64,000 nt of DNA, taken from the NCBI GenBank assembly GCA_947653235.1, contig CANTGH010000001.1, forward strand, positions 183,191 through 247,190. The letters run 5' to 3'. The translations under genes were made by a program, and so were the position numbers. Position 1 is the first letter of the stretch. Each line of letters starts with the position of its first letter. This DNA comes from an uncultured Clostridium sp. (lineage in GTDB: Bacteria > Bacillota > Clostridia > TANB77 > CAG-508). Shown piece by piece: positions 8,829 to 18,266 of this stretch. A model generated the notes under the pieces. It was not told where the DNA came from. It saw only the letters and a list, made by a program, of their open reading frames with translations, and ran no database searches.

Positions 8829-9800
8829 TTACAAGATATTCAATTCTTTACCAATCATCTTATGTTCTAGTTGATTAAACACAAAATCCTGTTTTTCTTT
8901 GACTTTCTTTTCCCATTCTTGCAACTTAAATTCCTTCTCCTGTATTGTGGTATTGCCTAATTCCTTTATTCGAAATTCTTGTATTCGCTGTTCAATTGGC
9001 TCAAAAACAGTTTTGACAATAACTTTGTAAGGATTAAATCGATTCGCAAAAAACTTGGTAATTCTTTTTAGAGTACGTGGTTTTCTGATTTGTGTGGATA
9101 TGGCTTTATTTCCTACTTCCATACCATCCAAGACAATTTGGATTTTTTGTTCATGTAACTCCTTTATTTGGGTATCTACAATTTTAATTTCCTGTTCTAG
9201 TTTTTGAATAACATTCAAATTTTCTTGATATTGGTGTGAAAATTGCGTTTTTTCTATGATTTCCTCTTCGATTTGCTGACCATCTTGTATGATGTTGATT
9301 AAGCTAATATCAATTTGTTTTTTCTCTTTTGCCTTCTTTTTTATTTTTTCCAATGCGGTATTGATGTTATGTACCAATTTGTTTTTGGTATCAGATTTTG
9401 GTTTATTGCTTTCTTTTCGATATAAATATTCTTTCGTCAAAATTGCCATAAGTAATTTGGTTTCCAATTCTGCCTTTTTCAAAATAACTTCCTGAATTTG
9501 GGCATTTTTGATAGAACAAAGTTCTTTTAAATTTGTTTCATAGCCACTCAAAATATCAAGCATTTGTTTTTTTACTTTATCATAATTTTTAGAATGTTCT
9601 GTAAATTTAGGATTTATGCGATTAATTGCTATCTCCATCGCATTTAACTGATGGTTTACTTTGGTTTGAATTATTTCTGTGGATTTTTTTTCAGCATATA
9701 TACAACTTAAATTAGCTGTTAAAATAATTTCATTCGCAATTTTTTCCTTTGTATTTTTCAATAATATGGAATTATATTTATCCTTTGTTTTCATTCTCAT
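8829..9800 (-). CDS. Coiled-coil protein of unknown function
   Basis: A 323-residue, Lys/Glu/Ile-rich protein predicted almost wholly helical, with long heptad-like stretches (about 20-135 and 150-220). A basic central segment KPRTLKRITKFFANRFNPYK follows. It has no signal peptide or membrane segment. I recognise no family. A 50-codon gene and two envelope-protein genes follow upstream on the same strand with short gaps, suggesting one operon. Confidence 0.6.
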   Translation of the reverse strand: MRMKTKDKYNSILLKNTKEKIANEIILTANLSCIYAEKKSTEIIQTKVNHQLNAMEIAINRINPKFTEHSKNYDKVKKQMLDILSGYETNLKELCSIKNAQIQEVILKKAELETKLLMAILTKEYLYRKESNKPKSDTKNKLVHNINTALEKIKKKAKEKKQIDISLINIIQDGQQIEEEIIEKTQFSHQYQENLNVIQKLEQEIKIVDTQIKELHEQKIQIVLDGMEVGNKAISTQIRKPRTLKRITKFFANRFNPYKVIVKTVFEPIEQRIQEFRIKELGNTTIQEKEFKLQEWEKKVKEKQDFVFNQLEHKMIGKELNIL

Positions 9801-9818
9801 AATTTCCTCCTATAGCGA

Positions 9819-9971
9819 TTATTTCTTTTCCTGTGTCGCTCGATTTTTGAGTCTTCTCATCTTTTGATTTTTGTTACATTCGATTGTTTGAAGTAATTCT
9901 TTTATCTCCTCAGCTGTCATATAATCTAAATTATAAATTTCTTCGTTATAAGCAATCGTCCCCAATTTCAT
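9819..9971 (-). CDS. Small hypothetical protein (50 aa)
   Basis: The 50-codon ORF starts ATG AAA TTG GGG. A good ribosome binding site AAAGGAG lies five bases upstream (9977-9983). The product is MKLGTIAYNEEIYNLDYMTA followed by a charged helix ending in a basic RRLKNRATQEKK. It lies in the same-strand run between the coiled-coil gene and the propeller gene. No family is recognised; the RBS and operon position support it being real. Confidence 0.5.
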   Translation of the reverse strand: MKLGTIAYNEEIYNLDYMTAEEIKELLQTIECNKNQKMRRLKNRATQEKK

Positions 9972-10015
9972 AATTTCTCCTTTTTTCATAATATCCATTT
10001 TATTCTTTTTAATGG

Positions 10016-10960
10016 TTAATATTTGATATTTTCCACTTTTTCGCCCGTTTCTTTGATGCGATACATCTGATAAGTTTGGGATTCATCTTGACTTTTATCC
10101 AAATAATAAATAATATTTTGTACCACATTTATTTTTGTTTTCGAAACACGCAAAGTAGCAATATCCGTACATTGATTACTTTTTCCAATACGCATTTTAG
10201 TAATTTTAGCTTTTTGCGTATCCAAGTAATAAACATATTTTCCTGATACATTATACGTTTCGTTATGAATTAACACCGATACTAATTCTTTTTTCTTGCC
10301 ATTTGGTTTTATACGAAAAAGTGCGTTTTCTTTTTGGTCATAATAATAAATCCATGAATCAACTACTTGTATCTTCTCAGCTGTTTCTACATCACTTAGC
10401 TGACTTACCTGATTGGCTTCCTTATCCGTTTTACAAATTTGACTTTTTTGAGTGACATAATAAATATCGTCCTTAACAACTTGAAAATCTTGTACATTTT
10501 CTGTAACTAAAACTTTTTCATTCTCACCATTTAAATCTATTTTGACAATTCCTTTTCCTGTTTGATTGGTAGAATAGTAGATATTCTGTTTATCTACATA
10601 AATTTTGCTAATCGCTGTATAAATCGTAGCAATATTTTTCAGATTTTCCCCCGTTTTATCCACACATTTTATGACTACATGATTAAAATCTGCAACTGTA
10701 ATAAAATATATTTTATCATCCATAACATTTAAAGAATAGGCTGTTTGTTCTGTTAATTGTGTTTCTTTGCCATTTTTTATAGCAAAAATTCCTTTCTCAT
10801 ATTTGTTATAATAAACCACACCTTGATTTTCACAGGCTAACCCCATATTCGCCAAATTTCCATTTTCTTTGCTTTTTAACTTGCTACTTATCACAATTAT
10901 TCCTATTATCATAAACACAATGATAACAAAAATTGCTATTAATCTTCTTTTTCTTTTCAT
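10016..10960 (-). CDS. Membrane-anchored beta-propeller-like protein (DUF5050-like)
   Basis: I chose the ATG at 10960, giving 314 residues. It is preceded by AAGGAA at good spacing, and the longer reading would overlap the upstream gene. A basic N-terminus and one TM (IAIFVIIVFMIIGIIVI) are followed by repeated short strands with the pattern x-x-YY-x-D (DKIYFITV, QNIYYSTN, DDIYYVTQ, SWIYYYDQ, KYVYYLDT, NIIYYLDK). This matches the DUF5050-type propeller found on clostridial cell surfaces. It probably faces outside; the ligand is unknown. The upstream gene ends 16 bp before this start. Confidence 0.65.
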   Translation of the reverse strand: MKRKRRLIAIFVIIVFMIIGIIVISSKLKSKENGNLANMGLACENQGVVYYNKYEKGIFAIKNGKETQLTEQTAYSLNVMDDKIYFITVADFNHVVIKCVDKTGENLKNIATIYTAISKIYVDKQNIYYSTNQTGKGIVKIDLNGENEKVLVTENVQDFQVVKDDIYYVTQKSQICKTDKEANQVSQLSDVETAEKIQVVDSWIYYYDQKENALFRIKPNGKKKELVSVLIHNETYNVSGKYVYYLDTQKAKITKMRIGKSNQCTDIATLRVSKTKINVVQNIIYYLDKSQDESQTYQMYRIKETGEKVENIKY

Positions 10961-10976
10961 CTTAACATTCCTTATT

Positions 10977-13214
10977 TTAGTCTGATAAATTAAATTCTGA
11001 ATCCAACTTAAACTGATAACCATTTACCGTTATGAGTGCAAGGTTAGCACTAATTGATATTTGCACATCATATCCAGGTATTGTCAAGCCTTCTAAATCT
11101 TCTAATTTAAGTTGTTTGCCTTCGTTTTGATAATCTCGCATTTTATCGGCTATTGTTTTTATTAAATCTTGTTTGACTTGTTTTTGCTGATCTACATTTT
11201 GTTCGTTGGGAACATCTGGTTGAGTTGGCTGAACGACTAAATTTGAGTTATTAACATCAATAATATTTAAATTACGATTTTTTTCTCTTAAAACTTCTCT
11301 TATTTTTTGTTTAATTGCCTCTGATGTAAGAAGTAATTCTTCTTTTGGTAAAGTGTCTAGAAATAAACAATTTTGTTCATTTAAATCTTCTATTTCTGGA
11401 GTGACATCAAACTTTAATGTGTTGGCTAATTCTACTTTAAATTCACCCTTCACATTTGAATACATCACCTGTATGTCTGTATCATATTGTTTTGTGTTTA
11501 GAGTTCCTTTTGTTTGCAAACGCACTATTAATTTTTGACTAATCTTACTTTTGCTGATTTGCTGAATATTGATTTGAACTGTGTCAAGTGCATCTGCTTT
11601 TTTACGATATAGATTGTAAATTGTTCCACTTGCCTCCTCTTCTTTTCCCATTAAAGAAGTCAATTTTAAATATTTTTCGTTTTCCCCTTTGGAAAGAATT
11701 TCTATATCAAATTTTTCTAATGTTTCTGGCACTTCAAAAGTAATTTTAAGCGTTTTGGCATCACTAACATAAACTTTAATTATTAAGCTATGATTTTGTT
11801 TTATTCTCTTAGCTAATATGCTTTGAATCTGCTCAATTAACTCTTCTTGTTTACAATTTGCTTTAGCCCCTGTTAATAAATAAGAACTCCAATCTATCTT
11901 TTCAATCCAATTGGCTATATTTTTTAGTGTTTCTTCATAATTATCGCCAATGACAAAGGTATCTTCTTCAGAAGCATACTCTGTATTTTCATTGACTTCT
12001 ATAAACCCTTGTGTTCTAAAATTATCTTCCTCTAAAACTGGTGGTGAATTAGGTTGTGTTTCTGTTTCTTGATTGGTTGTTTCTGGCATTGTCTGTTCTT
12101 CTATGATTGGTTGTACTATTTCTTCAGAGGGCATCTCTTCTGAAGTAGATGTATTCTCTTCGGTTGTATTGGTATGGATAGGCTCGAAAATGGTCTGATT
12201 TTGTATTTCATTGGTTACATTATTTTCTTCGCTTACAGAATTAGAAGGAATGGTATTAATCGTTTGTACTTCATTTGCTGTATTTTGCCCCCAAATTTCT
12301 AGTGAAGTATTAAAATTATTTTCTTCGCCTGAAATTTCGACTGTATTATCATTATCAGTATATTCCAAAATACCGTCTGTTTCTGCAGAATACACATTAC
12401 TAACAACAAATTTTGAAATCGTTTCTTCATCTGTTTCAACAGTTTGTGAAATTCCCTCCAATAAACGCTTGACTTGATTTTGGTCTAAAGAAACTGTATA
12501 TTCTGTTGTTGCAATTTGTTCATCGTTTTGTATTATAACAACATTTTCTTTTTTAGAAATATTTTCTGGCACTATTTCTTGTTCTACTAAATGAACATAT
12601 TTTTGGAAAGGTTGTCCATTTAATAAATCCGAAAATCGAATCCATTCTCTGTCGCATATAAAATGTTTCATTTTCTGCCCATCGGATATATCTACTTGTG
12701 TTTGATAGATTTCATTTACAATATTTTGAAAATTGACCTTGCTTATCCCAACATATTGATTGACAATTTCATCTGATTTAATCGCAATTTGATTAGGAGT
12801 TGTAATAAAGAAAAATGTAAGCAAATCATTGCCCGCATATTTGGTTTCTAACTGGCTCGACGTTTTTTGTGATACATCATTTTTGGCAAAATGCGAAATC
12901 AATTCAAATTTGGATAAATCCAGTTCGGCAAGCATATTTTCTTCCATCGTAGTTGAAAAACGTACCTTGGAAACCATTTCAAATGCCTCTTTTTGCATTT
13001 TTTGCGTTATGGTATCATATACTTCATTTTCTAGAAAAAAACCACTATCATTTTGGATCACATTGGACAAAAGCTCTTTTTTTAAAATTTCTCCTAACAC
13101 CTTATTTTTATAATAACCATACGCACAATATGTCATAATTAAAATCATACTTAAAATTAAAAATACAATTAAAATTATTTTTCTACCCTTTTTGTGACCA
13201 TTTTCTTGCTCCAT
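10977..13214 (-). CDS. Large membrane-anchored envelope protein, unknown
   Basis: The ATG at 13214 follows AAAGGAG and gives 745 residues; an in-frame start 21 bp upstream lacks such a site. One TM lies near residues 13-33 (IILIVFLILSMILIMTYCAYG), so the bulk is probably extracytoplasmic. Residues about 300-410 are a Glu/Thr/Asn/Gln-rich low-complexity linker between two globular parts. No motif identifies a family. A consensus-spaced promoter lies just upstream, and the beta-propeller gene follows, making a probable envelope operon. Confidence 0.65.
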   Translation of the reverse strand: MEQENGHKKGRKIILIVFLILSMILIMTYCAYGYYKNKVLGEILKKELLSNVIQNDSGFFLENEVYDTITQKMQKEAFEMVSKVRFSTTMEENMLAELDLSKFELISHFAKNDVSQKTSSQLETKYAGNDLLTFFFITTPNQIAIKSDEIVNQYVGISKVNFQNIVNEIYQTQVDISDGQKMKHFICDREWIRFSDLLNGQPFQKYVHLVEQEIVPENISKKENVVIIQNDEQIATTEYTVSLDQNQVKRLLEGISQTVETDEETISKFVVSNVYSAETDGILEYTDNDNTVEISGEENNFNTSLEIWGQNTANEVQTINTIPSNSVSEENNVTNEIQNQTIFEPIHTNTTEENTSTSEEMPSEEIVQPIIEEQTMPETTNQETETQPNSPPVLEEDNFRTQGFIEVNENTEYASEEDTFVIGDNYEETLKNIANWIEKIDWSSYLLTGAKANCKQEELIEQIQSILAKRIKQNHSLIIKVYVSDAKTLKITFEVPETLEKFDIEILSKGENEKYLKLTSLMGKEEEASGTIYNLYRKKADALDTVQINIQQISKSKISQKLIVRLQTKGTLNTKQYDTDIQVMYSNVKGEFKVELANTLKFDVTPEIEDLNEQNCLFLDTLPKEELLLTSEAIKQKIREVLREKNRNLNIIDVNNSNLVVQPTQPDVPNEQNVDQQKQVKQDLIKTIADKMRDYQNEGKQLKLEDLEGLTIPGYDVQISISANLALITVNGYQFKLDSEFNLSD

Positions 13215-13252
13215 AAATCTTTCTCCTTTTAACACAATGTTCGCTTGTTTTT

Positions 13253-13281
13253 ATTATACCGAAACTTTCAAAAAATGACAA
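13253..13281 (-). promoter_or_regulatory. Sigma-A promoter of the envelope operon
   Basis: TTGTCA (13276-13281), 17 bp and TATAAT (13253-13258) on the minus strand. Confidence 0.75.
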
Positions 13282-13304
13282 TAACCTTAACTCATAAATT
13301 TCAT

Positions 13305-14147
13305 TTAATTTTTAAATCCCAATCCATATACTTCTCTTGCATCTGTTATAATAATAAAAGAATTTTCATCTATTTTTTGAGCTAGTTCTTTTATTTTAAT
13401 AATATGTCTTCTTCTAGCAACACACATAATAATCGTTTTTTCTTGATTGGTATACATGCCTTTTCCATAAATTCCCGTCGCACCTCGTTTGATTTCTTGA
13501 TTAATCACTTCTGCTATTTTTTGATACTCATCTGATATAATGTAAATCATTTTACTAAAATTAATACCTTCAAAAACAATATCCAACATTTTATTAATAA
13601 TAAAAATACTAATTGCAGAATACAAACCAATTTCAATTTCGCGCAAAAACACAATATTTAAAAGCACTACTACAATATCCAATACCTGAAGTATCTGTCC
13701 AATATTTACCTCATTATGATACGATTTAATAATATTAGCAAGTAAATCCGTTCCCCCCGTAGAACTTTTTGCTTTAAAAACAAGTCCCAAACCTAAACCA
13801 ATAAGAATTCCTCCATACACGCTTGCCAATATTTTATCTGTCGTAAATGGTGTCATTTTTTCAAAATAGTCAATCGCTTTTGAAAACACAAAAGTTGAAA
13901 CTAGTGTTTTGAAAAAAAACGACTTCCCCTCTCGTATATAAGCCAAAACAAAAACTGGAATATTTAAAACAATAATCGTCGTTCCCATCGAGATGTGAAA
14001 CAAATAATAAACTACAGTTGCAATTCCTGAAAATCCTCCACTCGACAATTGATTAGGAAGCAAAAACAAACTCGTTCCAAAAGCCGCCAAAAAGCTTCCA
14101 AAAATCGCAAATATATATTCCTTAACTTGTATTTTAATTAATTGCAT
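13305..14147 (-). CDS. YitT family membrane protein (DUF161/DUF2179)
   Basis: The 280-residue protein has five to six hydrophobic segments in residues 8-170 with the family signature LFLLPNQLSSGGFSGIATV and a second GGTDLLANI loop. The C-terminal DUF2179 domain includes RGATGIYGKGMYTNQEKT. YitT proteins are widespread in Firmicutes and their transport role is not settled. It follows the radical SAM gene at a gap of about 80 bp on the same strand. Confidence 0.9.
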   Translation of the reverse strand: MQLIKIQVKEYIFAIFGSFLAAFGTSLFLLPNQLSSGGFSGIATVVYYLFHISMGTTIIVLNIPVFVLAYIREGKSFFFKTLVSTFVFSKAIDYFEKMTPFTTDKILASVYGGILIGLGLGLVFKAKSSTGGTDLLANIIKSYHNEVNIGQILQVLDIVVVLLNIVFLREIEIGLYSAISIFIINKMLDIVFEGINFSKMIYIISDEYQKIAEVINQEIKRGATGIYGKGMYTNQEKTIIMCVARRRHIIKIKELAQKIDENSFIIITDAREVYGLGFKN

Positions 14148-14230
14148 ATTTTCCCTTTTCCACCTCTATTTAAAAACTTTTAATCGTATGTATTTCTAAC
14201 TATAGTATGGATAAATGGGCAATTTTTATG

Positions 14231-15312
14231 CTATTTTCTTCTGACCATGTTTTCATCATCATCCGCAAATTCTTTATACGTTTTGGTAACTTTAACATCC
14301 ATCTTTTTCCCTTTAACCTTAAGGTTTTGTTTTATTTTAACCTCCAAATTATAAGTATTTTTAATTTTTTCTATATTTTCTCTTTTATAACCAATCACAC
14401 TTTCTGCAATTTGTGGATTGACCGTTATTTCAATTTCTTTTGCCTTAGTATTGATTTTTCTGATTTTTTCTTTTATTCTATCGTAATAATACGACGAATC
14501 TACCAATTGTCTTATATTTTCATGATATGGTCCGTGCAACCACTTCACTTCCTGTCTTCTCTGGCGCTAAAATAGTATCTGTACTTTGTAAACCAATACG
14601 AATGACTTTTATTCTTTTCTTTTCAAAAAATTCCGTTAATTCTTTGCAAATTTCAACTGCCTGATTTAATTCTAATGGTTCAAATTCACCTTTTCGATAT
14701 TGTTGTTCTAATTCAGTATCACGAATCACCAAAACTGGATAAATGCGAACTATTTTAGGCTTTAATTTGGCCAAATCTCTTGCTGTATTTAATTCATCTA
14801 ATCTGGTACTTTCTGGGAGACCAACCATCATTTGATGTCCTAATGTAAAACCAAAGAATCGTATCAGACGAGAAGCACGCCTAATATCTGCATAGGTATG
14901 CCCTCTTTTACATTTAGCTAACAAATAATCATTCGTTGTTTGAACTCCTAACTCAATTGTTTTAACTTTAAACTTTTTCAAGCGTTTTAAAGTTTCTTTA
15001 TCAATATAATCTGGTCTGGTTGAAATACGAATCGCATCAATTTGTTTGGATTGAATGTAAGTATAAGCTGTGTTAAGCAATCTATTTTGGATTTCTATCT
15101 CCATTCCTGTAAAACTTCCGACCAAAAAAAGCTACTTCCTTATAAGCCTCTTTTTCTTTAAAAATATCCAAATAATATTCAATCGTATTTTTAACCTCTT
15201 CTTCTGTTACATTTTTTAATTGACCGCTTATCTTCCTCTGATTGCAAAAACTACATTCATTTGGACATCCTAAATGAGGAACAAATATCGGAATGATATA
15301 TTGTTTCTTCAT
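14231..15312 (-). CDS. Elp3/YhcC-like radical SAM protein, twice +1 recoded
   Basis: The N-terminus has the iron-sulfur motif GCPNECSFCNQ (C-x3-C-x2-C) of radical SAM enzymes. The middle (IRISTRPDYI, ELGVQTTNDYLL, GHQMMVGLPES) is that of oxygen-independent coproporphyrinogen III oxidase-like/Elp3-like proteins. The gene lies in three zero-frame pieces joined by two CGG sites. At 15118-15120 the skip gives AFFG-GSFTGMEI. At 14532-14534 it gives EVVA-GPYHENIRQL. Both skips yield one 359-residue protein with family-typical motifs across each junction. It starts 3 bp after rnc, so it is co-transcribed with it. Confidence 0.88.
14532..14534 (-). other. In-frame CGG, +1 recoding site (GCA C GGA)
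   Basis: Zero frame ends ARTIS-stop. Skipping C gives GCA GGA CCA TAT CAT (A-G-P-Y-H) and continues for about 100 residues. Confidence 0.88.
15118..15120 (-). other. In-frame CGG, +1 recoding site (GGT C GGA)
   Basis: Zero frame gives FFGRKFYRNG and soon stops. Skipping C gives FFGGSFTGME, the conserved radical SAM second motif. Confidence 0.9.
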
Positions 15313-15315
15313 ATT

Positions 15316-15993
15316 TTATTTCCTTTCCTGTTTCATCTTTTCTAAAGCTTTTCTAGCTGCTTCCATTTCAGCTTTCTTTTTACTCTTTCCTGTTCCTTGC
15401 GATAATGTATTTCCATTACAAGCAACTTCAACAGTAAAAGTCTTTTCATGATCTGGTCCTTCTTCTTTAAGCAAATGATACTTAATACACACTTCGCCAT
15501 TTTTTTGCAATGCTTCCTGCAACACTGTTTTGTAATCTTTCATTCCGACATTTTGGCTAGCAAATTCAATCGTATTTTTAATATTTTCTATAATAAATCT
15601 TTCTACTGGCTCTAAACCACCATCTAAATATATCGCTGCAATCACAGCTTCCACACTATCTGCTATCAATGCTTTTTTAATCGAATGTGACATTTTCTCA
15701 CTTCTTCCTAAATACAAGAAATCACTAAAATGATGCTTTTGTGCAATTTCATACAAACTATCTTCGCAAACACTATAAGCTCTAACTTTAGTCATTTCTC
15801 CCTCCGACAAATTTCTAAAATTTTCAAACAAATATTTACTGCTAACAAATTCTAAGATACTATCACCAAGATACTCCAATCGTTCATTGCTTTGTGTTTT
15901 ATGTTCATAAGCATAAGATGTATGAGTTAATGCTTTTTTTAATAAATCTTTGTTTTTAAAAGTATAACCAATGTTTTTTTCTAATTCTTCCAT
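15316..15993 (-). CDS. rnc: Ribonuclease III
   Basis: RNase III cleaves double-stranded RNA in rRNA and mRNA processing. The start at 15993 is chosen for its AGGAGG site; it gives 225 residues and begins MEELEKNIGYTFKNKDLL. The catalytic signature NERLEYLGDSILEF is near residue 38, and a second acidic cluster (ADSVEAVIAAIYLDGG) near 110. The C-terminal double-stranded RNA binding domain ends GKSKKKAEMEAARKAL. The radical SAM gene follows 3 bp downstream. Confidence 0.97.
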   Translation of the reverse strand: MEELEKNIGYTFKNKDLLKKALTHTSYAYEHKTQSNERLEYLGDSILEFVSSKYLFENFRNLSEGEMTKVRAYSVCEDSLYEIAQKHHFSDFLYLGRSEKMSHSIKKALIADSVEAVIAAIYLDGGLEPVERFIIENIKNTIEFASQNVGMKDYKTVLQEALQKNGEVCIKYHLLKEEGPDHEKTFTVEVACNGNTLSQGTGKSKKKAEMEAARKALEKMKQERK

Positions 15994-16061
15994 CGCTGCT
16001 TTCCTCCTAAAATTTTCTATTTCTATTGTACACATTTTTCTGCGAAAAAACAATACAAAAA

Positions 16062-16092
16062 TAAAAAAACTTACTTTTTCAAGTAAGTTTTT
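16062..16092 (-). terminator. Terminator of the cohesin-domain gene
   Basis: AAAACTTACT (16066-16075) pairs with AGTAAGTTTT (16082-16091), with a T-run on the minus strand. Confidence 0.85.
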
Positions 16093-16097
16093 TATTT

Positions 16098-16859
16098 TTA
16101 TTTCATATCTTTATTCAGTTTTTCAATTTTTATATAAAATACAATAGCAACAGCAATCACAATAAACATTAATTTTAACACCGTATCATTCACACCTGCT
16201 TTAGGCATATCTGAATTAGAAGTCGTATTGGTCATTGTGTTTGTATAACTTGAAATTGCATTGTTGGTCGTATTATTAACAGTATTATTCGTTGTGTTAT
16301 TTGTGTTTGTTGTAATGGTATTAATTGATACTGTATTTTGTGTTGTATTCGTTGTGTTATTGGCATTTCCTTCGCCTTCACCAATCGCAATAGAGGTAGA
16401 AATTTCTGTTGCTGAAATATCGGATTCGCTATTCGAAGCTACAATATTAGAATAGGAAATATTACCACTTTTTCCACTCACTCCTGATTTTGTTTTAAAT
16501 GTAATTTGAAAAACTTCTTGTGCTGATGTAACAAAGGTACTTTTGGTTAGAGAAATTTCTCCTGTTGCTTGATCAAACTTAGCAGACCAGCTATTCAATC
16601 CTTCAATACTTGATTCACTAATGGTTTCAAATACATTGGTATCATATTTTAAATTTCCTTTTAAAGAATTAATTCCATTGGCTCCTACATCCAAATTAGA
16701 AACTTTCACCGTAATTGTAAATTCTGTTGCTTCTTTGATGGTCGTTCCACTTGGAGTCATCGTTGCTGTAAAGCTTGCCGCCTGAACTGTAATAGTCATG
16801 ATAAAAATGATACTTAGCATGATTATCATAATACTTAATAACTTATTTTTCATTTTCAT
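16098..16859 (-). CDS. Cohesin-domain surface protein
   Basis: The 253-residue protein starts with a signal peptide (LLSIMIIMLSIIFIMTITVQA). A cohesin-like beta domain fills residues about 28-155, with typical strands SLKGNLKYDTNVFETIS and EVFQITFKTKSG. An Asn/Thr repeat linker (residues 165-220) and a C-terminal TM with a basic tail complete it. It is secreted and membrane-anchored. Cohesin domains bind dockerins or other surface partners, but no dockerin protein is seen here. It is monocistronic, with its own promoter and terminator. Confidence 0.75.
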   Translation of the reverse strand: MKMKNKLLSIMIIMLSIIFIMTITVQAASFTATMTPSGTTIKEATEFTITVKVSNLDVGANGINSLKGNLKYDTNVFETISESSIEGLNSWSAKFDQATGEISLTKSTFVTSAQEVFQITFKTKSGVSGKSGNISYSNIVASNSESDISATEISTSIAIGEGEGNANNTTNTTQNTVSINTITTNTNNTTNNTVNNTTNNAISSYTNTMTNTTSNSDMPKAGVNDTVLKLMFIVIAVAIVFYIKIEKLNKDMK

Positions 16860-16898
16860 TCCTCTTTTCTTTCTATTGTTATTTCTTTGATTATCTAT

Positions 16899-16927
16899 AG
16901 TATAACTCTTTTTTTAGAAAAAATCAA
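16899..16927 (-). promoter_or_regulatory. Sigma-A promoter of the cohesin-domain gene
   Basis: TTGATT (16922-16927), 17 bp and TATACT (16899-16904) on the minus strand. Confidence 0.65.
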
Positions 16928-17053
16928 GTCTTTTCTATGTTACTTTTTAATTACATTTCTGTAACAAAAATGTAATATTTTTTTATCCTTTTCCTCTTTC
17001 TTTCTTTTCTTTTTTAAGATATAATAAAAGTATATTTCACAAAGGAGTCATTT

Positions 17054-18190
17054 ATGAACACAAATTCGGTATTAAAAAAAGAAGGAATTGAAATTATTAC
17101 AAAATTAGAAACATCACAAACTGAAAAAATAGCAAACATCGTAGCCACTAAAATTTGTCAAGCATTTCCTGAGCACAATCTAAATACGCAAAATTTACTT
17201 TCTAGTCTCATCAACCTTGACATGTATTTTGCCAAAATGCCTGATAATTCTGCTGTAGCAAAATATCATTCACACAACAATGCTATTTACTTTAACCAAC
17301 AAGTAGACTTAGAGAATTTAGATACTTTAGTCATACACGAATGTCTTCACGCCCTTCAAGAAGTGAAAAATCCACGTGGTAAATTATTAAAACTCGGTTT
17401 ATTTGATGTAACCAAAAATAAAGGACAAGGTCTCAACGAAGCTGCCGTACAACTCATGGCTTCTATTGTGACCAATACCAAACCTGATACTGTCAAATAT
17501 TACAACATGAGTTTACAAACACCTAGTCCACTATTTTACCCGATTCAAACAGCACTCATTAATCAAATGATTTATTTTACTGGTTCCTATCCACTCTTTC
17601 ACAGTACCCTTTACAGCAACTCTGTCTTTAAAAATACTTTTATTGCAAAGTCAAGTGAAAAAGTCTATCATGAAATTGAAACCAATTTTGATTTATTACT
17701 TCATTATGAAACATTATTATCCTTATGTTTCAACCAATTATCTAACCTTTCAGAGGAAACACAAACCTTAAAAAAAATAAAACATATCCATCAAAAAATC
17801 GATACCATCAAATCTACTTTATTAAACATCAGCCTTTCTACACAAAATATGATTTTGCAAAATTGTTTCAACCGTGAATTTGAATTAATCAAAGATAAAA
17901 ACTCTCTACATGAATTTCAACAAAAATTATACAACTTTTATAAAATTGTGATTTCAAATGATTCTTATCACTTTTACAATCAATTTTATCGCCATATGAT
18001 TAATCAACTAGAAGAAAAACGTAGCTTAATCAACGCCTATGGAACTTTATCTTACCTCAATGATTTACAAACTGATTTACTTGATTTAGAACAAGAACAT
18101 TTAGGACTCAAATTCTTTCACAAATTATTTGACAAGCTAAAATTACTTTTTGAAGAAGCTGTAAGAGACAAAAATGATGGGGAATTTTAA
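17054..18190 (+). CDS. Putative zinc-metallopeptidase-like protein, unknown family
   Basis: The 378-residue soluble protein contains LVIHECLHALQEVKN near residues 94-108, which fits an HExxH zinc-protease helix, and a possible third ligand in LNEAAVQLM about 30 residues later. The remainder is helical with no family I recognise. There is no signal peptide. It has an AAAGGAG site and a TATAAT at 17030-17035 with a weak -35. It is monocistronic and ends inside cassette copy 3, whose hairpin also terminates it. The peptidase role is inferred from one motif. Confidence 0.6.
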   Translation: MNTNSVLKKEGIEIITKLETSQTEKIANIVATKICQAFPEHNLNTQNLLSSLINLDMYFAKMPDNSAVAKYHSHNNAIYFNQQVDLENLDTLVIHECLHALQEVKNPRGKLLKLGLFDVTKNKGQGLNEAAVQLMASIVTNTKPDTVKYYNMSLQTPSPLFYPIQTALINQMIYFTGSYPLFHSTLYSNSVFKNTFIAKSSEKVYHEIETNFDLLLHYETLLSLCFNQLSNLSEETQTLKKIKHIHQKIDTIKSTLLNISLSTQNMILQNCFNREFELIKDKNSLHEFQQKLYNFYKIVISNDSYHFYNQFYRHMINQLEEKRSLINAYGTLSYLNDLQTDLLDLEQEHLGLKFFHKLFDKLKLLFEEAVRDKNDGEF

Positions 18191-18235
18191 TCCCCCATCA
18201 CCTTTTATTATACCATATTTTAAGAAATTTGTCAA
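18170..18235 (-). promoter_or_regulatory. Promoter-hairpin cassette, copy 3 of 6
   Basis: Minus strand: TTGACA (18230-18235), 17-bp spacer ending AAATATGG, TATAAT (18207-18212), then AAAAGGTGATGGGG leading straight into the hairpin GATGGGG/CCCCATC (18176-18199). The hairpin overlaps the stop of the convergent plus-strand gene. Any read-through would be antisense to that gene. Confidence 0.75.
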
Positions 18236-18266
18236 ATTACTCTTCCTCCATCATTTTATGGAACTC

